Assembly (NCBI GenBank): GCA_036383515.1
Contig: DASVOE010000063.1
Location: forward strand, 1-35,839
Direction: 5' to 3'
DNA length: 35,839 bases
Origin: CADEDV01 sp036383515
GTDB lineage: Bacteria; Bacteroidota; Bacteroidia; Chitinophagales; Chitinophagaceae
The translations under genes and the position numbers were made by a program. Shown piece after piece: positions 23,666 through 31,097 of this stretch; the stretch's first letter is position 1; each line of letters opens with the position of its first letter. The notes beneath the pieces are model-generated. The model worked only from the letters and a program-made list of their open reading frames with translations. It searched no databases and had not been told where the DNA came from.

Positions 23666-24112
23666 ATGAGTACCTATACCCAAATTTTGTATCAGATTGT
23701 ATTTAGTACAAAGGAAAGGGAACCAACATTAGATAAGGAAAACAGGGCGGTACTCTTTAAATATATCTGGGGAATTTTAAATAATAACCATTGCCATTTA
23801 TATCGACTTAATGGAGTAGAAGATCACTTACATATTATAACACATCTTCACCCTTCTGTCGCTCTTGCAGAGTTAGTAAAAGATATCAAACTGGCCAGTT
23901 CCGGGTATATTAAAAGCAATAAACTATTCAAAAATTTTATGGGCTGGCAAAATGGTTATGGAGCATTTACTTATTCTATAAAAGAAAAAGAAAGATTGAT
24001 TGACTATGTGAAGAACCAGGAAGAACATCATAAAATAATTTCTTTCCGGGATGAATATATTTCATTACTGAATGAACACCATATTGAATTCGAGGAAAAA
24101 TATTTATTATGA
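23666..24112 (+). CDS. IS200-like (Y1/HUH) REP-associated tyrosine transposase
   Basis: 148 aa. HUH motif as H54-L-H56 in VEDHLHIITHLH, then the WQNGYGAF block (94-101) and catalytic Tyr114 in YVKNQEEHH. This is the full Y1_Tnp domain (PF01797) at normal length, so the enzyme may be active. Family knowledge: such proteins cut and join single-stranded DNA at foot of hairpins; the RAYT branch is associated with REP palindromes, which flank the gene on both sides here. It lies 143 bp after the patatin gene in the same direction. Confidence 0.88.
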   Translation: MSTYTQILYQIVFSTKEREPTLDKENRAVLFKYIWGILNNNHCHLYRLNGVEDHLHIITHLHPSVALAELVKDIKLASSGYIKSNKLFKNFMGWQNGYGAFTYSIKEKERLIDYVKNQEEHHKIISFRDEYISLLNEHHIEFEEKYLL

Positions 24113-24119
24113 ATTTTTG

Positions 24120-24202
24120 AACCCCGCTGGGGTTAAGCCAATCCACCAGGTATCCTCTCCGCATAAAATGCGGAGTTATTTATGTTAATCCCTTCGGGAT
24201 AT
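24120..24202. repeat. Right REP-like palindromes
   Basis: Three hairpins in 83 bp: 24120-24134 (AACCCC-GCT-GGGGTT), 24157-24175 (CTCCGCAT-AAA-ATGCGGAG, 8-bp perfect stem) and 24185-24202 (TTAATCCC-TTC-GGGATATA). The 6-bp stem with 3-nt loop of the first mirrors the last left palindrome. Confidence 0.7.
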
Positions 24203-24220
24203 AAGAATTAAACCGGCGGG

Positions 24221-24254
24221 TATACAGGGAATAATCCATCTTCTTCCCTGTATA
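24221..24254. repeat. 11-bp hairpin after citrate synthase
   Basis: TATACAGGGAA (24221-24231) and TTCCCTGTATA (24244-24254) form a perfect 11-bp stem with a 12-nt loop. It lies 25 bp after the citrate synthase stop. There is no T-run on either side, so it is at best an atypical terminator or an mRNA 3'-end stabiliser. Confidence 0.5.
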
Positions 24255-24279
24255 ATACCATTAAAACTCTATTTACTCA

Positions 24280-25605
24280 TTATTCCCCCCAAATATTATC
24301 CTTCCCAGCAATCCATTGTTTCACCAGGTCTGTCGTTACAGATTTAGGTCTTTCGAGCGGGAATCCCAATGCCCTGTCCCAGCATAAACTTGCCAATACA
24401 CCCAATGCACGACTTACTGCAAACAATACGGTATAGAATTCATATTCCTTCATACCATAATGCACTAATAAAGCCCCGCTATGTGCATCTACGTTGGGCC
24501 ATGGATTTTTTATTTTCCCTAGTGATTGAAGTATAGGTGGCACGGTTTCATAAATATTCCAAACCGTTTGCACCAATGGATCATCGGGCATATGCTTTTT
24601 GCCAAATTCCATTTGAGCAGTAAAACGGGGATCTGTTTTTCTTAATACCGCATGACCATAACCCGGCACCACCTTTCCTTCACTCAATGTTTTCTTTACG
24701 TAGTCAGCGATCTGTTCTTTGGTCGGGCTTTCTGTATTCAGTTCTTCTCTTAATTCAAATATCCATTTGATCACTTCCTGGTTAGCCAGCCCGTGCAACG
24801 GACCTGCCAATCCATTCATACCTGAGGCATAACTTAAATAAGGATCACTCAATGCAGATCCTACAAGATGAGTAGTGTGTGCTGATACGTTACCACCTTC
24901 ATGATCGGCATGGATGGTCATGTATAATCGCATCAACTCTTTGAAGCTTTCATCTTCAAATCCCATCATGTGTGCAAAGTTGCCTGCCCAATCCAATAAA
25001 CCATTGGGTTGAATATGTTCGCCAAATTTATATTTACGACGATAGATATACGCAGCAATACGGGGCAACCGGGCGATCAGGTCCATGGAGTCATCAAATA
25101 CCGCTTCCCAGTAATCTTTTTTATTCATGCCGGCCGCATATTTTTTTGCAAACTGTGATTCTGTTTGCAGCGCCATCACTCCCACTACAAACTGTGTCAT
25201 GGGATGGGTGTTGATAGGTAATGCTTCTATCGTATTAAAAACATGCGTAGGCACATGACTGCGGCGTTGCCACACTGAAGTCAGATGGTGCACATCATCA
25301 TCCGACGGCAATTCTCCCACCAGCATCAGGTAAAATAATCCTTCAGGCAAAGGCTCCGAACCATCGGTGGCTTTGGTTAATTTTTCCCTTAACTCTGGGA
25401 TAGTATAGCCGCGAAAACGAATACCTTCCTGCGCATCCAGCAAAGAAGTTTCTGTAACAAGACCTGTTATTCCCCGCATGCCCTGGTATACCTGGGATAA
25501 TTGTACTTCGCCTATTACTTTATTGCCATGTTCTTTCAGCAGGTCTTTAAGTTCTGCCGCTACGGTGTCTGCTTTAGTCTTAAACCTTTCTTTGATGATT
25601 CCCAT
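24280..25605 (-). CDS. gltA: Citrate synthase, eukaryotic type
   Basis: 441 aa from ATG 25605 (MGIIKERFKTKADT); the frame is open further upstream, but the extension reads like a leader and the promoter sits in it. It condenses acetyl-CoA with oxaloacetate in the first TCA step. Active-site regions: GPLHGLANQEV, VPGYGHAVLRKTDPRF, and NVDAHSGALL with the catalytic Asp. Its length and the N-terminal region (RGITGLVTETSLLDAQEGIRFRGYTIPE) match the long, mitochondrial-like form found in some Bacteroidota rather than the short GltA of proteobacteria. Single gene. Confidence 0.94.
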   Translation of the reverse strand: MGIIKERFKTKADTVAAELKDLLKEHGNKVIGEVQLSQVYQGMRGITGLVTETSLLDAQEGIRFRGYTIPELREKLTKATDGSEPLPEGLFYLMLVGELPSDDDVHHLTSVWQRRSHVPTHVFNTIEALPINTHPMTQFVVGVMALQTESQFAKKYAAGMNKKDYWEAVFDDSMDLIARLPRIAAYIYRRKYKFGEHIQPNGLLDWAGNFAHMMGFEDESFKELMRLYMTIHADHEGGNVSAHTTHLVGSALSDPYLSYASGMNGLAGPLHGLANQEVIKWIFELREELNTESPTKEQIADYVKKTLSEGKVVPGYGHAVLRKTDPRFTAQMEFGKKHMPDDPLVQTVWNIYETVPPILQSLGKIKNPWPNVDAHSGALLVHYGMKEYEFYTVLFAVSRALGVLASLCWDRALGFPLERPKSVTTDLVKQWIAGKDNIWGE

Positions 25606-25661
25606 GATGCCGTGGTTTTCTTCCCGCCAGTGCGGTGAATAATAATAAATTTTTGAATGCG

Positions 25662-25691
25662 TAAAGTTAGGCAAAGCACCCTGCGCAGCAA
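25662..25691 (-). promoter_or_regulatory. Promoter of citrate synthase
   Basis: On the minus strand TTG at 25691-25689, a 19-nt spacer, then TAACTTTA at 25669-25662 (one mismatch to TAnnTTTG). The implied leader to ATG 25605 is about 50 nt. This supports 25605 as the start. Confidence 0.6.
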
Positions 25692-25709
25692 AAAATTAGG
25701 AGCAGATGA

Positions 25710-25727
25710 ACCGGCAACGTTGCCGGT
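25710..25727. repeat. Perfect 18-bp palindrome upstream of citrate synthase promoter
   Basis: ACCGGCAACGTTGCCGGT, fully self-complementary and more GC-rich than its surroundings. It lies about 20 bp upstream of the -33 element of citrate synthase, a position suited to a regulator site. No T-run, so not a terminator of the upstream permease gene. Confidence 0.5.
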
Positions 25728-25809
25728 ATAAATAAAAACAGAACGGGAATAACCTTTATAAAAAATATAGTACTATTATAAAAGAAGAAAAATGAAAGAT
25801 GACCCTTAT

Positions 25810-26907
25810 CTATTTTGGTGTTTTTTGATATAGCCGGTAAGCCACCAAAGCAAAAACAATATTAGGCAACCATGCTGCCAATAACGGAGGGAAATCGCCT
25901 TTTGTTGCAAAGACAGTTGAAAAGCGATCCGATAAAATAAATAATGCTGCAATAGTAATACCGAGGGCAAGATGCACGCCGCTACCACCCCTGGTGCGAC
26001 GGCTGGCGATCACCGCCCCGATGAGCGTTAATAAAAAAACAGAAGCAGGCGTGGCGCTTCGCCGGTAACGTTCCACTTTTAATGCACTTAACCCCTCTGT
26101 CCCTCTCGCTTCTTCCTGGCGAATGAATGCTACCAGTTCCGGCGTGGTGAGTTTATCTTTTAAGTAATCATCTTTTCTCAGCTCATAGGGCTTCAGGCTG
26201 ATATTGAGATTCATCGTATCATATTGTTTTACCGTTTCTCCCCGGCTATCCACTTTTCTTTCAATTACATTCCGCAACTTCCATTTCCGGATCGCAGTAT
26301 CCCAGGTAATAAGACTGCTCCGCAGATTGTAAACCACAACATTATTTTTGACCGTTTCCAAAAAAAACTGGGTAGCTGATTTTGTACCGGTATCATAATT
26401 TTTTATACCCATATAGGTGTTCGTATCAATGCGGCGATAAAAACAATTATAACAACTATTATCCTGCCTGTTTTTCAGCGGGTCATTCTTATCTATATAA
26501 CCGCTTTGAAAATTGCTTTTGATCACATTGGCTTTGGGAATGAAATAACGGTTACCAATCCATAACATCGCTCCCAGCAATAAACCACCGGCAATATAGG
26601 GCCGGAGAAAGCGGTTATAGCTGGTGCCACTGGCGAGGATGGCAATGATCTCGGACCGGGTTGCCATTTTACTGGTAAAAAAAATAACAGCAATAAATAC
26701 AAACAGGGGAAAAAGAAGGCTCCATATCCAGGGCACAAACCCGAGATAATATTCACGAATGATCTGTGAAGTACTCAGCCCGGTCTTTACAAAATCATCA
26801 GCCTTTTCACTGCTGTCAACGGCTACAGCAACAGCTGTAAATAAAAGAATACAGAAGAAGAAAGTAACGAGAAACTTCTTTAATATATACCAGTCGATCT
26901 TTTTCAT
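25810..26907 (-). CDS. LptF/LptG-family permease
   Basis: 365 aa from ATG 26907 (MKKIDWYILKKFLVTF), the usual family start; the frame is open for 25 more codons. Inner-membrane half of the LptB2FG ABC machine that extracts lipopolysaccharide. Three N-terminal helices (FLVTFFFCILLFTAVAVAV, WSLLFPLFVFIAVIFF, GGLLLGAMLWIGNRYF), a central periplasmic beta-jellyroll (about 125-265) and three C-terminal helices. The coupling region MATRSEIIAILASGTSYNRF is present. It follows tgt, a frequent arrangement in Bacteroidota. LptF and LptG cannot be distinguished safely here. Confidence 0.9.
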   Translation of the reverse strand: MKKIDWYILKKFLVTFFFCILLFTAVAVAVDSSEKADDFVKTGLSTSQIIREYYLGFVPWIWSLLFPLFVFIAVIFFTSKMATRSEIIAILASGTSYNRFLRPYIAGGLLLGAMLWIGNRYFIPKANVIKSNFQSGYIDKNDPLKNRQDNSCYNCFYRRIDTNTYMGIKNYDTGTKSATQFFLETVKNNVVVYNLRSSLITWDTAIRKWKLRNVIERKVDSRGETVKQYDTMNLNISLKPYELRKDDYLKDKLTTPELVAFIRQEEARGTEGLSALKVERYRRSATPASVFLLTLIGAVIASRRTRGGSGVHLALGITIAALFILSDRFSTVFATKGDFPPLLAAWLPNIVFALVAYRLYQKTPK

Positions 26908-27060
26908 GCCGATGCGAAGTAACAAAAATCCGGGCGGAATGAAATGTGAAAGATAAAACCTGTAACAGTCATCGCCTGGCAATACCGATCAGTGCCTGCA
27001 TTCTGTTCTGAATATTTATTATTGATTTTGCGGCCCGGTTTGAACAATTGCAATTATAAA

Positions 27061-28200
27061 CTAGAGCCTTGTTTTAACTTTCTCCATCATTTCCTTTTTC
27101 CAACTACTGAAATCGCCTGCTATGATATGTTTTCTTGCTTCGCCCACCAGCCATAAATAAAAAGCGAGGTTATGAATACTGGCTATCGTTAACCCGAGAA
27201 TCTCTTTTGATTTCATTAGGTGACGCAAATACGCTTTGCTGTAATAATTACTCACTTCACTATCCAGGCCATCATCAAGCGGAGAAAAATCATGCTCCCA
27301 TTTTTTATTATCAATATTAATAACGCCTTTGGTAGTAAAGAGCATGGCATTGCGACCATTGCGGGTGGGCATTACACAATCAAACATATCAATACCCATG
27401 CTGATGCATTCTAAAATATTCCAGGGTGTGCCTACTCCCATGAGGTAACGGGGCTTTTGTGACGGCAAATGATCGCAACACCATTCACATATTTCATACA
27501 TCACAGGTTCAGGTTCGCCCACACTTAATCCCCCAATAGCATTACCCGCTGCTTCTTTTGAGGAAATGTACTCGCAGGATTGTTTCCTGAGATCTTTAAA
27601 AGTACCGCCCTGTACAATGGGAAACAGGTTTTGCGTATACCCATATTTATCCCGGGTTGAATTAAATTGATGAAAGCACCTGTCCAACCAGCGATGTGTC
27701 ATCTCCGTCGACTTTTTAGCATAGTCATATTTACTACCACCGGGAGGGCACTCATCAAATGCCATGATGATATCACCGCCGATCGTCCGCTGAATGTCCA
27801 TTACCTTTTCCGGTGTAAACAAATGCCTCGATCCATCTATATGTGATTGAAAAGTGCAGCCTTCTTCTTTTATTTTTCGGGTGCCGGCCAATGAAAATAC
27901 CTGGTAGCCACCACTATCGGTCAATATTGGTTTATGCCATCCATTGAATTGATGGAGCCCACCCGCCTTTTCCAATACTTCCAAACCCGGACGTAAGTAT
28001 AAATGATACGTGTTTCCAAGAATGATCTGTGCTTTTACATTGCTGATCAGCTGCTGTTGTGTTACTGCTTTTACGCTGCCCGCTGTGCCCACCGGCATAA
28101 AGATGGGAGTTTGAATTTCACCATGATCGGTAGTGATTGTTCCGGCTCTTGCTTTAGAACCTTCGTCTGTATGCAGTAATTGAAATTGAAGTGCCGCCAT
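27061..28200 (-). CDS. tgt: Queuine / preQ1 tRNA-guanine transglycosylase
   Basis: 379 aa from ATG 28200 (MAALQFQLLHTDEGSKARAG). It swaps guanine-34 for preQ1 in the wobble position of GUN-anticodon tRNAs. TIM-barrel motifs: MPVGTAGSVKAV, ILTDSGGYQVFSL, GGLSVGEP and the nucleophile region MFDCVMPTRNGRNA. The usual zinc-site cysteines (CxCxxC before YSxAYLxHL) are absent: the segment reads PLDDGLDSEVSNYYSKAYLRHL split as PLDDGLDSEVS then NYYSKAYLRHL, although the later His in SIHNLAFYL is kept. The LptF/LptG permease follows, probably in one operon. Confidence 0.95.
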   Translation of the reverse strand: MAALQFQLLHTDEGSKARAGTITTDHGEIQTPIFMPVGTAGSVKAVTQQQLISNVKAQIILGNTYHLYLRPGLEVLEKAGGLHQFNGWHKPILTDSGGYQVFSLAGTRKIKEEGCTFQSHIDGSRHLFTPEKVMDIQRTIGGDIIMAFDECPPGGSKYDYAKKSTEMTHRWLDRCFHQFNSTRDKYGYTQNLFPIVQGGTFKDLRKQSCEYISSKEAAGNAIGGLSVGEPEPVMYEICEWCCDHLPSQKPRYLMGVGTPWNILECISMGIDMFDCVMPTRNGRNAMLFTTKGVINIDNKKWEHDFSPLDDGLDSEVSNYYSKAYLRHLMKSKEILGLTIASIHNLAFYLWLVGEARKHIIAGDFSSWKKEMMEKVKTRL

Positions 28201-28281
28201 AGCGGCGCAATTTAAACAATAAGCCATTGGCAATTGATATACGGTAGCATTTGTTGTGGAAAGGTTTTTATCTGTGGCCTA

Positions 28282-28311
28282 TTGCCTATTGGTCATGTCC
28301 TTCTACCTTCG
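28282..28311 (+). promoter_or_regulatory. Promoter of the GT2 glycosyltransferase
   Basis: TTG at 28282-28284, a 19-nt spacer, then TACCTTCG at 28304-28311 (one mismatch to TAnnTTTG). The ATG is only 5 bp further on (28317), so the transcript would be nearly leaderless if this is used. Confidence 0.55.
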
Positions 28312-28316
28312 CAGTC

Positions 28317-29438
28317 ATGCCACCAATCCACTGGGAAGAACTGCTTTTTTATTTTCTTGCTGCCATTACACTCATCCAGGTGTTTTATTATACCTGGTTC
28401 TTCAGCCGTGTTGCTTTTTTTAAACCCAAAACTAAAGGGCAATCACAACAGCATCCTGTCTCTGTTATCGTTTGTGCAAGAGATGAAGATGAAAACCTGG
28501 CCCGCAACCTGCCGGGAGTACTGGTGCAGGTTTATCCCAGCAGCAGCGAAACAGTGGTAGTGAATGATAATTCGCTGGATGACACTAAATATATTTTACA
28601 GGAACTTAAAAAAACATTCAAGTCGTTGAATATAGTGGAGCTGACACATGAGGCTAAACATATTTCAGGCAAAAAATATCCATTATCCATAGGTATCCGT
28701 GAAGCTAAACATGAAGTATTGTTATTAACGGATGCCGATTGTGTGCCCTCCAGCGAACACTGGATACAAAAAATGCAGGATGGCTATGATGAAGATATCG
28801 AGATCGTTCTTGGTTACGGTGCTTATCACAAACGACCAGGACTTTTAAATAAACTGATCCGCTTCGAAACTTTTCATACCGCCATTCAATACATGTCGTA
28901 TGCGCTGGCAGGTATTCCTTATATGGGAGTAGGCAGAAACCTGTCGTATAAAAAAGATATCTTCCTCCGTAATAAAGGTTTTTCTTCCATCAATCATATT
29001 CCGAGTGGCGATGATGATCTTTTCATCAATAAAGTAGCAACAGCAAAAAACACCACTGTGATCATTGACCCGGATGCTATCACCCGGTCTATTCCCAAAA
29101 CTACCTGGGGCGGTTGGTTGAAACAAAAATCAAGACATTACACCACGGCCAAATTTTATAAACCACAGCATAAATTTTTACTGGGTTTGTATTTTGCTAC
29201 ACAATTTGTTTTTTATCCATTGCTTGCAGCTACCGCTGTTTTATATGATTGGAGATATGCTCTTGGATTGTTTGGCACCCGCATGTTGCTACAGGGGTTT
29301 ATTTTGCGGAAGGCCATGGTCAAAATGGGAGAAAAAGATCTCTGGCCCTGGTTTATCTTTCTTGATATGTGGATGTTCTTTTATTATATCATCTTTGCAC
29401 CCGCTTTATGGAGAAGGCCGGCGAGAAACTGGAATTAG
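28317..29438 (+). CDS. Membrane-bound family 2 glycosyltransferase
   Basis: 373 aa from ATG 28317 (MPPIHWEELLFYFLAA). An N-terminal membrane helix (about 8-32) precedes a GT-A catalytic domain with VSVIVCARDEDENL, VVNDNSLDDT, the DxD in TDADCVPS, a GDDDLF acidic motif and QKSRHYTT in place of QxxRW. The C-terminal third has about three membrane helices (GLYFATQFVFYPLLAATAVLY, WFIFLDMWMFFYYIIFAPALW). It probably makes a cell-surface glycan or glycolipid; substrate unknown. It is divergent from tgt and followed by rsmG after 94 bp. Confidence 0.88.
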   Translation: MPPIHWEELLFYFLAAITLIQVFYYTWFFSRVAFFKPKTKGQSQQHPVSVIVCARDEDENLARNLPGVLVQVYPSSSETVVVNDNSLDDTKYILQELKKTFKSLNIVELTHEAKHISGKKYPLSIGIREAKHEVLLLTDADCVPSSEHWIQKMQDGYDEDIEIVLGYGAYHKRPGLLNKLIRFETFHTAIQYMSYALAGIPYMGVGRNLSYKKDIFLRNKGFSSINHIPSGDDDLFINKVATAKNTTVIIDPDAITRSIPKTTWGGWLKQKSRHYTTAKFYKPQHKFLLGLYFATQFVFYPLLAATAVLYDWRYALGLFGTRMLLQGFILRKAMVKMGEKDLWPWFIFLDMWMFFYYIIFAPALWRRPARNWN

Positions 29439-29532
29439 AGAGGTCAATAGGCAATGGTGAATGAATATCTATTTCAGCTTTTTCTTAAAGCCTTAATTGC
29501 TTAAAATACTTACTACCTACTATCTATTGTAA

Positions 29533-30162
29533 ATGGAGATCATCCTTAAATATTTTTCTGATTTTACTTCAGTACAGCTGGAGCAATTACGATTACTGGA
29601 GGGCTTGTATAAAGAATGGAATGAAAAGATCAATGTCATTTCAAGAAAGGATATTGACGGTCTTTATGAAAAACATGTACTGCATTCTTTAAGTATTGCT
29701 GCCGTGTTTGAATTTGCGGACGGGGCGGAAATAGTTGACCTGGGAACCGGCGGGGGATTTCCGGGTATACCGTTGGCTATTTTTTTTCCGCAGGTAAAAT
29801 TTCACCTGGTGGATAGCATTGCCAAAAAATTAAAAGTGGTGGAAGAAGTTGCTAATGGTATTGGGTTAAAAAATATAACTACACAACACAGCCGGGTGGA
29901 AGAAATAAAGAATAAAAAATTTGACTGCGTTGTGTCAAGAGCTGTAGCTCCGCTCAAAGACTTATGGAAATGGAGTAAACCACTTTTAAAAAACAGGTCG
30001 GGCCATGATCTGGCCCTCGGAAGCGGCCTTATTTGTTTAAAAGGGGGCGATCTCGCACAGGAAATACAGGAAAGTGGCCTGCGGCCCAAAATGATGGAAA
30101 TTCACGATATTTTTAAGGAAGACTATTTTACACATAAATATATTCTCCAGGTTTCCCGCTAA
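29533..30162 (+). CDS. rsmG: 16S rRNA (guanine-527-N7)-methyltransferase
   Basis: 209 aa. Rossmann-fold SAM methyltransferase modifying G527 in the 530 loop. Family motifs: KEWNEKINVISRKD, the LHSL block (HVLHSLSIA), the SAM loop IVDLGTGGGFPGIPLAI, VDSIAKKLKVVEEVA and VVSRAVAPLKDLWKW. Length is normal. It lies between the glycosyltransferase and an orphan response regulator, all on the plus strand with gaps of 94 and 54 bp. Confidence 0.96.
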   Translation: MEIILKYFSDFTSVQLEQLRLLEGLYKEWNEKINVISRKDIDGLYEKHVLHSLSIAAVFEFADGAEIVDLGTGGGFPGIPLAIFFPQVKFHLVDSIAKKLKVVEEVANGIGLKNITTQHSRVEEIKNKKFDCVVSRAVAPLKDLWKWSKPLLKNRSGHDLALGSGLICLKGGDLAQEIQESGLRPKMMEIHDIFKEDYFTHKYILQVSR

Positions 30163-30216
30163 ACATCCCAGTTTGTGGTATAGGATTATTCTTTCAGAAA
30201 ACTAACCTTTGCGGTT

Positions 30217-30855
30217 ATGAAAAATATTTCAGTTTGTATAGTAGACGATAACAGGGAATTACGCAATGCGCTGGAAGAAATCATCAGCATGTCAGAAGGA
30301 TATAGGTGTGTGGGTACGATAGCTACAGCAGAAGATGCGATCCGCCAGATCCCCTTATTAAAGCCCGATGTGGTATTGATGGATATCAATCTCGGCAGTG
30401 CTGAGACCGGGATCGACTGTGTCAGGGCCCTGAAACCCCGCATCCCGGCCACTAACTTTATGATGTGTACGGTATACGAAGAGGATGAAAAAATCTTTGA
30501 AGCGCTGAGCGCCGGGGCCAGTGGGTATATATTAAAGAAAACCACTCCTTCTAAAATGCTGGAAGCCATCCGTGAATTATATGAAGGCGGTGCGCCGATG
30601 AGCAGCCAGATAGCCAGGAAAGTAGTGGCCGCATTTTTAAACCGGCCCGCCGCTAACGGAGGCACAGAACTGAATAATCTTACCAATAGGGAAAGAGAAA
30701 TCCTCGAACTGTTGTCAAGAGGCATGATGTATAAAGAAATCGCACTGGCATTGAACCTGGCCAACGATACTATTCGTAAACATGTGTATCATGTGTACGA
30801 AAAATTGCATGTGACAAACAGAGTAGAGGCCGTGAACAAGTTTTTTGGCCGATAA
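30217..30855 (+). CDS. NarL/FixJ-type response regulator (LuxR HTH), orphan
   Basis: 212 aa. Receiver domain with D10-D11 acidic pocket, phosphoacceptor D56 in VVLMDINLG and Lys in YILKKTTPSK. The LuxR-type HTH is at about 148-208 (LTNREREILELLSRGMMYKEIA, NDTIRKHVYHVYEKLHV). No histidine kinase gene adjoins it in the window, so its partner is elsewhere. A group of hairpins follows downstream. Targets unknown. Confidence 0.94.
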   Translation: MKNISVCIVDDNRELRNALEEIISMSEGYRCVGTIATAEDAIRQIPLLKPDVVLMDINLGSAETGIDCVRALKPRIPATNFMMCTVYEEDEKIFEALSAGASGYILKKTTPSKMLEAIRELYEGGAPMSSQIARKVVAAFLNRPAANGGTELNNLTNREREILELLSRGMMYKEIALALNLANDTIRKHVYHVYEKLHVTNRVEAVNKFFGR

Positions 30856-30904
30856 AGCGTCAAAAAAAGGGCTGTTCCCGATTTTACTTGACCCTAACCC
30901 AAAA

Positions 30905-30951
30905 TATACCACTAAAGTGGTATAGGCTGAAAAAAAATACTCCGGTATTTT
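30905..30951. repeat. Two small hairpins after the orphan regulator
   Basis: TATACCACT-AA-AGTGGTATA (30905-30924) is a perfect 9-bp inverted repeat with a 2-nt centre; AAAATAC / GTATTTT (30934-30951) follows. The first is operator-like in symmetry. The gap 30856-31097 otherwise holds only the bidirectional terminator. Confidence 0.5.
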
Positions 30952-31046
30952 CGGGCAACAATCGGTCATTCTAATTCACTATATGACCATTAACCATTAA
31001 CCTGACTATGATTATTCGAGCGAGCAATTGAACAAGGGGTCTTAAT

Positions 31047-31093
31047 CAAAAACAAAAAATCATCTGTCTGAGCCAGGTGATTTTTTGTTTTTG
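31047..31093. terminator. Bidirectional terminator between orphan regulator and M1 peptidase
   Basis: A 20-bp stem (31047-31066 with 31074-31093; one G-U pair) and a 7-nt loop, with A-runs on the left arm and T-runs on the right. It lies 5 bp after the M1 peptidase stop on the minus strand and works by form in both directions. Confidence 0.8.
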
Positions 31094-31097
31094 GTGC

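Larger units (their letters stand above)
23564..24202 (+). mobile_element. REP/RAYT element bounded by inverted palindromes
   Basis: About 640 bp. The left outer palindrome TTAATCCC-GAA-GGGATTAA (23564-23582) is matched at the right end by TTAATCCC-TTC-GGGATATA (24185-24202), i.e. nearly its reverse complement (the loop is inverted). Between them lie further palindromes and one transposase gene. No target-site duplication could be seen, as expected for single-strand HUH transposition. Confidence 0.65.

Noticed and set aside
28234..28560. Cys-rich reading frame overlapping the GT2 start
   Set aside because: It is a shadow in another frame of the GT2 gene, which has clear catalytic motifs.
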